Shown here: positions 49,201 to 58,976 of the stretch, piece by piece | Layout of the letters: every line of letters starts with the position of its first letter | Numbering within the stretch: the stretch's first letter is position 1 | NCBI GenBank assembly: GCA_000934455.1 | Contig: KN884435.1 | Location: forward strand, 17,736-81,735 | Reading direction: 5' to 3' | DNA length: 64,000 nt | Origin: Apostichopus parvimensis | Lineage: Eukaryota > Echinodermata > Holothuroidea > Aspidochirotida > Stichopodidae | Translations under genes and position numbers: made by a program | The notes under the pieces: generated by a model | The model's database searches: none | Told to the model about the DNA's origin: nothing | Seen by the model: the letters and a program-made list of their open reading frames with translations, nothing else

Positions 49201-51456
49201 GAGTGTCATGTCTGACAACCAGGTGATTGGGGGTCTGAGAGTTTTTGTTTTTGTTGATGTCCGTTGGGTTCTGTGAACGGAGACAGGGTTGTGAATCTAG
49301 GACATAGTACACATTGATTTCTGACTGAGTCCTGTTAACTCAGATCATTTAGACATCAGTACACATCAGTATCTTCAGAGTACTCAGATATATGCAGGAG
49401 CTGTGGCCAGGGTGGATAAAGGCAGTGGCATTTGAAGCAATGAGGCTTAGCAATCGGGAGAACTGGGCTCGATACCGGGCCAGGTCTCAGTAAGGTGGGT
49501 TTTTCATCCAAGAGCAATCTACGGTTTTCCCAACTGAAATTACTTTCTAAAGTGAAAAGATTCCAATCTTGAGTTAAAGTGTTGAATTGGAAGCCACCCA
49601 ACATGTAAGTTGTATTCCATAAGCCCTTGCAGGCTTTCTCTCACATCTGTGGACGCTTAAGCGTCGTGAAATTAACTGCTGATTATTATTAAATGGTATT
49701 TCATATTAAGTTCTTGGATATGCTGATGCATCTGATCTGTGAGATAGTACACATGTTCTGTTGGTTTACTAAGTTACCTCACATTAACTGCAGCACTGAG
49801 GTAAGTCAGACTAGATCAATACACATGACTGCATTTGCTAGGGATTTAGTTTATACCTGGTATACAAGATTGTTTTTGCTTATTTTCCTTGCAGTCCTTG
49901 AAGTTTGCTGATTCCCAGTTCGGAAAAACATCAAAAGACCGGCAGAAGTCTCTGGAGGAGCGAAAATTAGCCCTGCTGGCCTCAGCTAAGAGGTGAGTTT
50001 TTATCTGGTGGTCTTGACAAGAGGTATCCTTTAAGAAGCATTTTGCATTTGAATGATAACCTGCAATGATTTTAGCAGACCAGTATGGAGTATTGCTGCA
50101 CTCCAAGATGTTTTCAATAAATTAAAATGTAACTAACAAGTGACTTTTGATTTTATTAGATTATAAATATTTTCATTGCCCCAATACTTTTGCATGTCAG
50201 AGTTTTGGTCACATGCAAACAGCTTAACAGAACTGCTTAAACTTTCATCTTATTTTTTGAAGGGAAAGTTGACTAGCAAAATTGATATGCTGCATTATTT
50301 ATGGGAGTTTAGTATCAAATAATATTGAATATTTAGGAAAGTCAGGCAAGAGATGGTTTTGAAGAATCAGAGTTTAGACTTTAAACCACAGTTTCATTGG
50401 AACATATGTAGCACCATGTCTTAGTTATGCAAGTAATTGGAACATTAGCACCTTAAACTAGAAATGGGTCCTCCTTTAGGCGTGCTCTTTGATTAGTAGC
50501 CCTTTCTTAGATGCCATTGTTCCAGTAGGTTTTCTTAGTTGTTAGGAATGGAAAATGTTTAAGAGTTTATTATACAGGCACAAGTATTGTAAAGCCGACT
50601 GTAGTGAACAGGAAGATGATATTACAAAGACAAAATCATTCTTGAATTTCCTGGTCAAAGATATTTTATTTAAACACTGTCTTAACCTGCAGAATGCAGT
50701 TTTTCCACATTATGTTATTTCCTCTGTGAGTTTTAAAGATATCCACAAACATATCTAGTGTCTGACTAGAACCTTAACAGGAGCCAAGTAGTGAACAGCT
50801 GTTCACACCAGATAATCTTAACACAACAGGAGAAACGTAATCATAGTTTACACACAATTCAAAAATCGTTTACGATTACACTTAGTGACTTGCAGCAAGT
50901 CAAGTTTGTGGATTCGATCAAATCCGTTGCAGACAGTAATTGGATTAAAAGGTCTTGAATTCTCAAGTTTTTGATGCAAGGACAGGATTAACATACTTCA
51001 CCAAGATGGCTTCCAAGAAGATTGTTTGGTAGTTATCTCCCTGCTACCTGCCCTAACAATATATCTGTTGCTATGCATGGCCTATTCTGTGTACTAATAT
51101 TTCTATGTAGTAACAAGTAGTGGTATAAGAGCCAGTCACCATGTATATTCATAAAAAAAACATGAGATAAAATTCAGCACTAAGAATACATTTTGGTAAA
51201 AGAAGCATGTTTTTAAGGGAACATAGTCCATGAGAATAATCATGTGAGAGTCTGTTTGTTTCTATTTATGATCATTCTCATTTTTTGGGGGGAAGTGGGA
51301 GTGGAATGAATATATCCCAAATATTCTGATGTCTATGAGTCATCTTGCATCCATCCAATCAAAGTGTTGATTTTTCACAGAAAAAATAAGGCTTTTTTTC
51401 CACATTTGTCCCATTTTTGCAGACATTTTGAAGCAAGTGAAGATAAACCGGAATGA
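34275..51456 (+). CDS. AUP1: Ancient ubiquitous protein 1 (ten coding exons)
   Basis: AUP1 is a monotopic ER and lipid-droplet protein that recruits the E2 enzyme UBE2G2 for ER-associated degradation. Exons are 34275-34306, 36146-36283, 37109-37259, 38994-39178, 39686-39838, 45988-46148, 46575-46781, 48296-48417, 49895-49992 and 51423-51456, giving 426 aa. In order the protein has a hydrophobic hairpin (residues 17-49, with YAPVG as in human), an acyltransferase-like domain with intact HX4D (NHISLFDH, His90-Asp95) and FPEG (153-156), a CUE domain (about 319-358, ending TITNIVEG) and a C-terminal UBE2G2-binding region (about 391-418, KDRQKSLEERKLALLASAKRR). Human has FPEE where this protein has the canonical acyltransferase FPEG. 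Intron 2 uses a GC donor (AG|GCAAGT), and exon 7 has a TAGCAG double acceptor. The largest intron is the fifth (6.1 kb). Confidence 0.95.
36372..36736. mobile_element. hAT-type MITE, family C, in AUP1 intron 2
   Basis: A 365-bp element has ends CATAGGCGTAGGAG and CTCCTACGCCTATG, an exact 14-bp inverted pair. It is flanked by an exact 8-bp duplication CGACAGAT at 36364-36371 and 36737-36744. TTTTTCGGGCA occurs in both halves. It is non-coding and inserted 88 bases after the GC donor of this intron. Confidence 0.93.
37605..37782. mobile_element. Fold-back (long inverted repeat) element in AUP1 intron 3
   Basis: Two arms of about 80 bp are inverted copies of each other around a short GC-rich centre near 37692-37702. 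Shared blocks include CAAATAATGAATGG, GTGCAATAGTGCAAATATTTCAT and GTTGAAAGATG. The pairing is imperfect. It is probably a MITE-like fold-back element, but no target duplication could be fixed. Confidence 0.8.
37978..38046 (+). repeat. (AAATAAAT)n simple repeat in AUP1 intron 3
   Basis: Short irregular array of TTAAATAAATA and AAATA units. Confidence 0.85.
39897..40190 (+). repeat. Two-copy tandem duplication, about 147-bp unit, AUP1 intron 5
   Basis: Two adjacent units (about 39897-40043 and 40044-40190) share GGGAAATCATTGTTTCCATG, TGTCATTATTTCTAGGTTCT and ATTCATCTCTCAGCTGTG. The open frame at 39940-40146 arises from this duplication. Confidence 0.9.
40915..41185 (+). repeat. Old duplicated segment in AUP1 intron 5, copy 1
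   Basis: It is similar to 42895-43120: AGTCTAATACACAGA, TAGGTCAGTTCC-like, TTATGGCCTCA-like and ATTTGTCCAGGAC-like blocks occur in the same order. Divergence is considerable. Confidence 0.65.
42690..43125 (+). repeat. 45-bp tandem array plus duplicated segment, AUP1 intron 5, copy 2
   Basis: From 42715 to 42930, about five units carry ACATGGACCATTAGGTCAGT followed by GACTGGACTATATAGTATAAT, with one shortened unit. The array then runs into sequence related to 40915-41185, so the array grew inside an older duplicated segment. Confidence 0.8.
43203..43530 (-). repeat. A-rich block with (GATA)n edge, AUP1 intron 5
   Basis: GATAGATAGATATTTCTTCAGC is followed by about 300 bases rich in ATATAAAATGTAC repeats. 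On the minus strand it ends in a (TATC)n tail, as some LINE 3' ends do. No protein match was found, so the class is open. Confidence 0.3.
44361..44672 (+). repeat. Two-copy tandem duplication, about 165-bp spacing, AUP1 intron 5
   Basis: Units at about 44361-44510 and 44528-44672 share GTGAAGAAAATTGTGTTTTA, TTTCGGTGGATGCTT and GGAATGACTTCATGTTTGTA with few changes. Confidence 0.92.
45480..45790 (-). mobile_element. tRNA-derived SINE, minus orientation, AUP1 intron 5
   Basis: The reverse complement matches the copy at 49395-49700 over its whole length. The head has an A-box-like TGGTCGAGTGGATAAAGGC and a B-box-like GCTTCGATACC, separated as in a tRNA with a long variable arm (Ser/Leu-like). 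A central body (CTTTCTCCCACA, AAGCCACCC) leads to a (TTA)n-type tail. Family name not assigned. Confidence 0.85.
46572..46574 (+). promoter_or_regulatory. AUP1: NAGNAG tandem splice acceptor of AUP1 exon 7
   Basis: The intron ends ...TATAGCAG, so exon 7 can start at 46572 or 46575. Both keep the reading frame and differ by one alanine at the exon 6/7 junction. Confidence 0.6.
46823..46945 (+). repeat. (ATT)n microsatellite in AUP1 intron 7
   Basis: Imperfect TTA/ATT trinucleotide array. Confidence 0.9.
47463..47839. mobile_element. hAT (Charlie-like) non-autonomous element in AUP1 intron 7
   Basis: It starts CAGGGTTGGCCAACCTACGG followed by CCCGCGGGC. This is close to the well-known hAT terminal sequence with GGCCAACCT and GGCCCGC found across animals. 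It ends with a degraded TGTGGCCCACAACTG. No clear target duplication remains at the right end, so that end is worn or shortened. Non-coding. Confidence 0.8.
48488..49064 (+). repeat. 27-bp minisatellite, about 21 units, AUP1 intron 8
   Basis: Each unit contains GGTAACAATGTCTGAGTATG followed by GGGCAGG. GAG/GAC and GGGGCAG/GGGGACAG variants alternate in a higher-order pattern. The minus-strand frame across it is a repeat artefact. Confidence 0.97.
49395..49700 (+). mobile_element. tRNA-derived SINE, plus orientation, AUP1 intron 8
   Basis: This is the partner of 45480-45790. The head starts TGTGGCCAGGGTGGATAAAG, with a B-box-like GGCTCGATACC. The body ends GCGTCGTGAAATTAACTGCT, followed by a (ATT)n tail. 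Confidence 0.85.
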
Positions 51457-52390
51457 TATTTACTGGTGGAATCAATCATCGATGGTGGAAAGTGAGGAGG
51501 CATAACTTGTCTTTTTGGCTGGTGGAGTGGCGATGAAGCAATGACCTTTGATGACCTTTTGCCAACATTGCTCATGAATATGCATGAAACCAACTGTGCT
51601 AATCAGAAGATGGACATTGTTTTGTTTAGATTTTTTGGTACCAACACACCGAGTTAGTTAAGTCATGACTATGAATATAAAATGTGAAGATGATGTATTA
51701 GGTAATTGTTAAAAGAGCAAGGGGGCATTTTTGTATTGGACTTTACTCTAGATTCAGTCAAGTTGTTGGTGCCATGCTTTGTTAGAACTGAATGAAGTTT
51801 TTTCATCTTGTCCAAAATGGTGCAATTAATAAATAATCCTCAACAGTTATTAATGGGAACAACTTCAGCCTCACTTCAAGTGAAGCTTGGTTAATGAACT
51901 TCTGCTGTGGGAGTGTGGTAGTTCTCGACCAGGTGTTCATGATTTTGTTGGAAAGTGACTGACGGGTTCAAGATTCTTCACACCTACTACTATGAACATA
52001 AATGCAATCAACTTTCTTTTCGAGTGTGTTTGATGGTGACACAAGTGGGAACACTGCTGCTAGTACTACCAGCTTCTTGAAAAATACAGAGAGACTAAGG
52101 AAAACTTTTGAAAGGAAGAACTTTTGAAGTTTTTTAGTTTTCTTTATTTGAAGTTTGAAAGAGTGCCTTTGTGGAACACACTTACCGTCATATCAAAGAC
52201 CCTTTAAGATGTGATGGTGTGCTGGTTTTACTACATAAATTAATGTGAATATATGATCGTTCATCTAAAGTGGACCCTTCCTTTAAACCTGAGACTAACA
52301 TTTGATGCTGAAATATCCTCTACAGTGTGTTGTAAAAGCATGAACATATCATATGGTCATGATGGATTTTTGTTATGATTAATTGCTCGC
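51457..52390. other. AUP1 3' untranslated region and downstream DNA
   Basis: No coding match. AATAAA occurs near 51828, but which poly(A) signal is used is unknown. Confidence 0.4.
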
Positions 52391-52393
52391 AGG

Positions 52394-52850
52394 AGGGACT
52401 TACCCAATGGTTACAGTAAGTGGACTAGGGTTGAGAGTGGATCATATTGTTTGGTTTTCAAGTCCAGGACTTATCCCATGGTTACACTAAGTGGGCTTGA
52501 GAGTGGATCATATTGTTTGGTTTTCATGCCTAGGACTTATCCCATGGTTACAGTAAGTGGTCTGGGGTTGAGAGTGGAACATATTGTTTGGTTTTCATGC
52601 ATAGGACTTATCCCATGGTTACAGTAAGTGGTCTGGGGTTGAGAGTGGATCATATTATTTGGTTTTCATGCCTAGGACTTATCCCATGGTTACAGTAAGT
52701 AGGGTTGAAAGTGGATCATATTGTTTGGTTTCATGTCCAGGACTTATCCCATGGTTACAGTAAGTGGGGTTGAGAGTGGATCATATTGTTTGGTTTTCAT
52801 GCCAAGGACTTATCCCACAGTTACAGTAAGTGGTCTGGGGTTGAGAGTGA
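52394..52850 (+). repeat. Tandem repeat, about 63-74-bp unit, seven copies
   Basis: The unit contains GGACTTATCCCATGGTTACA, GTAAGTGG..TGGGGTTGAG and GTGGATCATATTGTTTGG. Units differ by loss of the GTCTGGG part. The array lies about 0.9 kb past the AUP1 stop and ends next to a G run (52869-52882). Confidence 0.95.
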
Positions 52851-53283
52851 ACATGTTTTTTTTTCTTGCGGGGGGGGGGGGGGTGACTGTCCTTAATAAG
52901 TAATTTTATCCCATCAAGTCTATGAAAAGAGATAAGGATGTTTTAATTTAAATGCAAACTTTTATGATAAACTGATATAATTTATAGGCAGGGTAAAGAA
53001 ATTTCATCGTCAATTTCATCTTTTTCTTTTCTTTCTTCTTTGGGAGGTTGGGGGGGGGGGTTAAGTTTCATAAATCCAATCGTTTGACAGTGTAGATGAT
53101 AAGGATAAGGTAAGGATTAATTCCATACTTGACTGACAAGCTCAACTGTTTGCTCCTTTTTAATCTCTGTGAATCTGTAACCAGTACAGTGGATGGTGAG
53201 AAAGTGCATTTCCTGCAAGGGTACCTTTATCAGGGATTGGCCATTATCACTTCACTTTAGTCATGGAGTCATTGAATCATTGC

Positions 53284-53538
53284 CAGGCGCATAGCCAAGG
53301 GGGGGGAGGGGGAGACCGTCCCCTCCTTGAGCATATTTTTTATGGTATTGCTAGTAATTTCAAAATAGAAAATGCTTCGATGCAACTTACAAGGCCTGGG
53401 AACTGCCATTTCCAGCGATCTGGGAGGCATTTTTGGCTAAAATTTTCTTATACGCTTCGTGCCAACACATGGTGGCGCTACGCTTAGATAGTTTGCCTAC
53501 AGGCTCCGCTCCTCGACAAATTCCTCGCTACGCACCTG
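53284..53538. mobile_element. hAT-type MITE, family A, copy 2
   Basis: A 255-bp element with ends CAGGCGCATAGCC and CGCTACGCACCTG is collinear with 13765-14050 apart from internal losses. The 8-bp flanks ATCATTGC and GTCATTGC agree at seven of eight positions. Confidence 0.88.
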
Positions 53539-53546
53539 GTCATTGC

Positions 53547-55514
53547 TGGTGATTCTGTGTGTCACTTAACTTGAAATTTCAGTCTTGAGTAATGACTGGT
53601 TCCAACATTGGGCGTATTCAAAATACAATAATAGTTATGATATGATTGGATAGTATTGTTTATGTTTGATAAAGTTGTCAAATTTAAATGAGAAATGTGT
53701 AGGTTAATTTCTCCATCTTTCTCTCATGTGTCTCAGCATAAGAACTACTCTTTGTTATTTATTGATTGGTTTCAGCTTGTGCCTTTGAAATCACATTAAA
53801 ATTTCTTCATGGTAGTTTACATGTGTTCTAATAACTTTAGGTGGAACAAACATTTTGTAAAAGCTTGTCAATGAAGCCTCAGCAATCATTCTATAACCAC
53901 CACGGTTGGTTGGTGTTAGATAAGATTGAGGCTTTCTGATTTCAAGATCAAGTGATGTATTGGTGCTTTTTAACAGGTTCAGTGTGAAGAGTATCTGGGA
54001 AGTATTGATGGTTTTAAATCTGACATCATTCACAATATGGTAGAACATTTAAGAGAGGGCTAGAAATTTAACTAAAAAAATCCACAGTTATCTTCGAGGT
54101 TGTCCTCGTTGAGGGATTGTTTATGATTTACAAATAATCAAATATTAATTAATTTTATTCTGCTTTGGGCTGGAAAACATAAATGATGACCTTCATTATA
54201 TAGTGCTTTTTGGAAATTATTCACAATGTCAGTTGGCAACTTGTGGAAAGGTCAACAGTCTCTCCCCCTTCCTCTCCCATCCTCTTCAAAATCCTTCTCA
54301 AAAACAAAGTTAAAAGTAAGTTGAAAATATCGGAACTATTTCGTTGTTCTGACCATCCAAAGGTTTCTGATCTTCAGAAATTATTCTCAAATGTTTAAAA
54401 CAATGCCTTTTCACAGCATGTAATGTTTAGCCCGATAAATATCAGTTATTTTCTATTAATGGCCTCTACTTCTAGATATGTATCCTATATTAAGTCACTG
54501 TTTTTGAGAATCCTTGCTTTCTCCCATTTGCCGATACAAAATCTATTTTTCTGGCTAGATTGTGCTTATTTTCGATATATGGTGGTGGATTTGTTCTTTT
54601 GATTCCAGCTACATAATTGTTTTTTAAGTCATATCTATTGACAATGGCAAATCCTTGCTTTCCTTTCTTCTGTTTACCTTGCACAAAATTGTGGAAAATT
54701 GCTTATCCTGTCTACTGTATACATTTCTCAAAATGTGGTTTGTATGTCACTGTTTTGTATTAGACATACTTGTGTGAAACCAATGAAAATTGTAAAAAGG
54801 CCTTCCCTTTAAAAAAATAGTAAGGTTTTCAGTTTTATTTTTATGTCATTAATGTTGTTGTTCTTTGATTTTGTGTTACCAAACAAGTCTGGTAGAACTG
54901 AATCTGCAACTCTACAGTAACTCTACAGTGCTAGCTGTCCGTAGCACATAATATTGTTTGAGTGAGGTTTATGAGTTCACAATGAACAGTGCTCGTTAGG
55001 GCTAGCTACGGTACTCACTAGGTCTGTAGCACAGAATATTGTTTGATCGAGTTTATAATATACAACGTTCACTAGTTATGAGATAACTAGAGATGACACA
55101 AGAACTTCCTTTTATCGTAATGATTTGTCAAATATGAGTGAATATTCTTAGATTGTTTTGTGATAATTAGTCTCTGTGAGACATACCATTATTATTTTTT
55201 GCAATGCAGTATTAGCTGCAGATAAGTGCTAGACAATGAGCCAAGGGTAGTATTATTACTTACCATTCAATAACGCTAAGTTTCCTCTTTTTTCCTTTCG
55301 TCCCATTAAAATCATATGGGCCATTTGATTAGCTGGAGGGCCACTTGAATCTTAAACTGGGTAGTCCTGCTGGCCAGTAGCCCAAACATTTAGGTATACT
55401 GTGGTGCTTAAATCCTTTTCAACAAGTACAAGGTGCAATGAGGTGATTTAATTGCAAGAAGTAGAGAGGGAGCGGGCAGAGGAGGGATCGGGCCAGCAAG
55501 GGATGGGGCCAGCG
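53547..55514. other. Intergenic DNA, nothing assignable
   Basis: Minus frames at 53791-54048 and 54490-54684 have no recognisable domain. The G-rich tail from about 55460 (GGGAGCGGGC, GGGCCAGC) resembles the start of the 10-kb repeat. Confidence 0.4.
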
Positions 55515-55680
55515 CAGTGGCGGAGCTAGGGGTATTGGTGAGAGAGGCGAGAATGGTCTGTAGAGGCGCTTTCGACACTATCTAAGCGGAGCACCACCAC
55601 AGGTTGGCGCTGAGCGTACATAAATTTTTTGAGTAAAGATACTCCCTAGATCGCCGGAAATGACCCTTTCCAACACACTG
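55515..55680. mobile_element. hAT-type MITE, family B, partial copy
   Basis: It starts CAGTGGCGGAGCTAGGGGTA and follows 31861-32239 through the block ATCGCCGGAAATGACCCTTT. Its middle and right end are missing. No target duplication was found. Confidence 0.85.
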
Positions 55681-55784
55681 ATTATGGAGCAGCGTATAAC
55701 GTACACTGCATGCCGACTTAAAGTTTGGTGTTTATTACTATTTCAGCCACTGCGCATGGCGTATCGTCTAAAAATAGATGGAAA

Positions 55785-56275
55785 ACCCCTGGGCGAGCGA
55801 AGGATCAGGCGGGCAAGGGAGGGGGCTGCAGAGTGAGCGGGCGAGGGTGCTAGCTGGACCCTTGCTTGTAAACCAGTATCTTGAGATAGCTACACACAAC
55901 AGATCTCATCATATCAGGCACACAGCAGGTCATCAGTGGTCAAAACATGAAAATATCCTGAACCCAAACATCAAGGAAGCTCATATTTGCACCATGTTTT
56001 AATGTAATACTGTGTAAAACAATACACTATTTTGGACCTCATATCTGGTCAGCAGAGGTAAAATCTTGTAAACACAATATTTTAAGAAATGTAACAGTAG
56101 ATCTGGTATTTAGCATGTGGCTTCCGTGAATTGAGTGCAAGGTCCCTATTGTGTTTGACCAAGGTCAAAGGTCACTAAGGCAAGCTTAAAGTTTGAAAAT
56201 TTGAAAACCTTTGTAATGTCTAGAACCTGAGCATCCACAGACTTCATATTAGCATGGTAGATTTGTTTGTTAAAA
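55785..56275 (+). repeat. Dispersed repeat with DR1-type motif, copy 2
   Basis: A shortened relative of 9880-10805: GGGCGAGC and GGCGGGCAAGGGAGG, then CTTGTAAAC, CCCTATTG, AAACCTTTGTAATGTCTAGA and ATATTAGCATGGTAGATT in the same order. AGGTCAAAGGTCA is at 56162-56174. The partial family-B MITE lies next to it. Confidence 0.8.
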
Positions 56276-58976
56276 GAAGAATAATGTCAACTATAAAAAT
56301 TAATTTGACTTATATTGTGAACAAGGATGAAACACCTTGCAAGTGACAAAAATGTTATAAATGGCAAAAAAACTTTCACAGCCATACATAACTTTCAAGC
56401 ATTTTGTGACAGATTTTTGAGTATCTATTTGCATGGTTTTCATAAAATAAATAAAATAATTTTTTTTTGTGATGACATGAATTGGTGACATTACGGTAGG
56501 ATTCACTGAATTTTGTTGGCCTAAAGGAATGTCAGTTGATTTGCTTCTCTTTGAAGCTCCTCTAAGTTTCAGTACTCAAGAAAATCCAAAACAGAAAAGT
56601 GGTATTTTACGTTTCTGTATTCCTTAATATATCATAATTAAAATAATTTCCAAGTTATTATACCAAGCAAACTTGTTAGTAAATGCTACAAAACTAGTGA
56701 AATGGCAACAACTCAAACTCCCAAATGTTCCAAATCATGGTAGTATTCTCTTTAAATACTCATTGCACCATCTCTATACAGTAAGGAATGGAAACCAGTT
56801 AAAATCTTTGCAATCATGTGTCTTTCTCAATGAACCAATGTAATGCCTATACCCAAACTCTGTTAAACTGTGATGTCAAAATCTTGCGGGTTCTAATCAC
56901 TAGTGTTAGCTACTGGATGTGTACACTAATAACATCTACTCATAATTAAAAGGAATCTTTCCATGCTGATGTGGATGAATGAACCAATGTAATGCCCTTT
57001 ATTAAACCCCCCCCCCCCGTCCCCTCCCCCCTGTATTCCTGTACAGTACACCTGTACATTTGATCAAACTAGATATATACCCTTTAACCCTTAGGATAAT
57101 GTGGCTACAGGGGATGGTATAAATCTTTTTATGCTGGTGTACGTACATGATTCGATGTAATGCTATTCAATATGCTCATATGTGTTACCAATGATATGTA
57201 CACAAAATACACATTGATGGTACTACTCTGTATTTCAGTGGTTACATTTCAAGAGATTTCATACAGCCAAGTCTTAGTTTCAATTTTTGAGACAAATGCT
57301 CTCATCTGCTATTTAGAATATTTGTTTTGATGATGTAGTACCCTAATTCTCCTCCCTAACATCCTCTAAAAATAAAGCAAAGAAAAAGTAATGGGGTGAT
57401 TAGACAATCTTAAGTAAGTAAACATAATAAACATTACAGACTAAGAACCATTGTATGGGATGAAGGAATTACACAAAGTATATATGTCAAAATATTATAC
57501 ACACAGAAAAAAAAAATAAAAGTAATAAACTTGTAAAGGAAACCCATTAATTATACTAACTTGCATTGTTTTGTTTTTGCATCAGACATTTACAGAGAAT
57601 TACCCTGAAATTTTGCTTATATCCTTTTTGTAGAAAAAAAAATGTGAGTATATAAGTAACTAATACTGATTATCTTTCATCGATATTTGCATTCAAATAA
57701 AATTTAACTATTAAGAGTTGCTTCAAAATAGTTTTCTCTTTCACATTTACAGCTAACTGGCTGTGTTTGTGTGTTGAAAATTTCATTTGCTACAATTAAT
57801 GTAAGCTTTCGACACTACACTTTCGAAATCACTTCCTAGCCCGATCATGCATAATTATTCCTATCTGGGTAGGAGTTGTCTGTATTGTTGTCATAGGGAC
57901 ACAATAATGGTAATATATATAGCAAACACCTTTCAACAAACTTGTACAAAGCAATTCATTTCAGTTTTGGAAGTATCTGTAAATCTCAGACTTCATAATC
58001 CCTTAAATACAACCAGTAACTTCCTTTCAAGCCTCTTTTACTCTGGACAGAACATCACTTAATTTTATGACAATGTCCAAATAGAAAGCTACCTGAGGCT
58101 AGGACCTCTACTGGAAAGTGGTTAAATATGCCCAATTGGCATTATTTCCAACTCCTAAATGGCAGCTTAGAACACCAAAACACTGAAATATGTTATGTTT
58201 AGTATGTGTCCTTAGTTCTTTTCAGTTAGCATGTGAAGAAGATCCTGTCAGTATGGAAACCTTAGGTCCTCTAACTTTCATATAAAAGCTATTTAGAGTC
58301 ACCATTGCTCAAAATAGTGCAATGACAACTCCGTAATAATTTAGAGTTCTTATCATGTGGAATGATCTTGACATTTCTTTACCAAATAATACTTCCTTTT
58401 ATTGTCAAAGAAGAAATTGCTTAATATAGGTAAAAAAATTAAATCTGTGAATATTTTATCCAGCAAATGCAATATTACAATTGATATTAGTCATCATATT
58501 AAAGGCAGTTATTATTTGTAGTAAAATAGCAACTTATGCACACTGATTCTTTATAGTCACTGAAATATATAAACCCAACAACTAATTTTCATTTGACGTG
58601 CATTTTGTGTTGAGGCAAATAAAAATTCCCTGGAAAATGCTGTTACTGTTTTAAGGCAATCGATTCATATAGTTCTCTCTTAAAATAAAGCTTTCTTTTG
58701 TAAATGTTTTTTCAACTATTATACTCAATTTGCAGTGTACAGGACTCAATTTGCCTGACTTAATGAAGGTTTTAGTACCCAATGTATGTGTTACCATGAA
58801 TGCATGCAGCAGGTATATGCAGTGGTATACAAAGTTACCCCTTTAAGAATACAGCTTGGTTTGAAAGCCTCCAAAATCTCAAGTCACAAATTGATAGTCT
58901 CAACGTTCACTCCAAACTGGATCTGTTTATCGTACAATTAAACTCTTGCTCTCTCTTCTTCATCTCGCTTCTGTTT
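56276..58976. other. Intergenic DNA between AUP1 and PSTK
   Basis: AT-rich sequence, with a C run near 57007-57018. The right part is expected to hold the PSTK 3' untranslated region (minus strand). No gene was seen. Confidence 0.4.
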
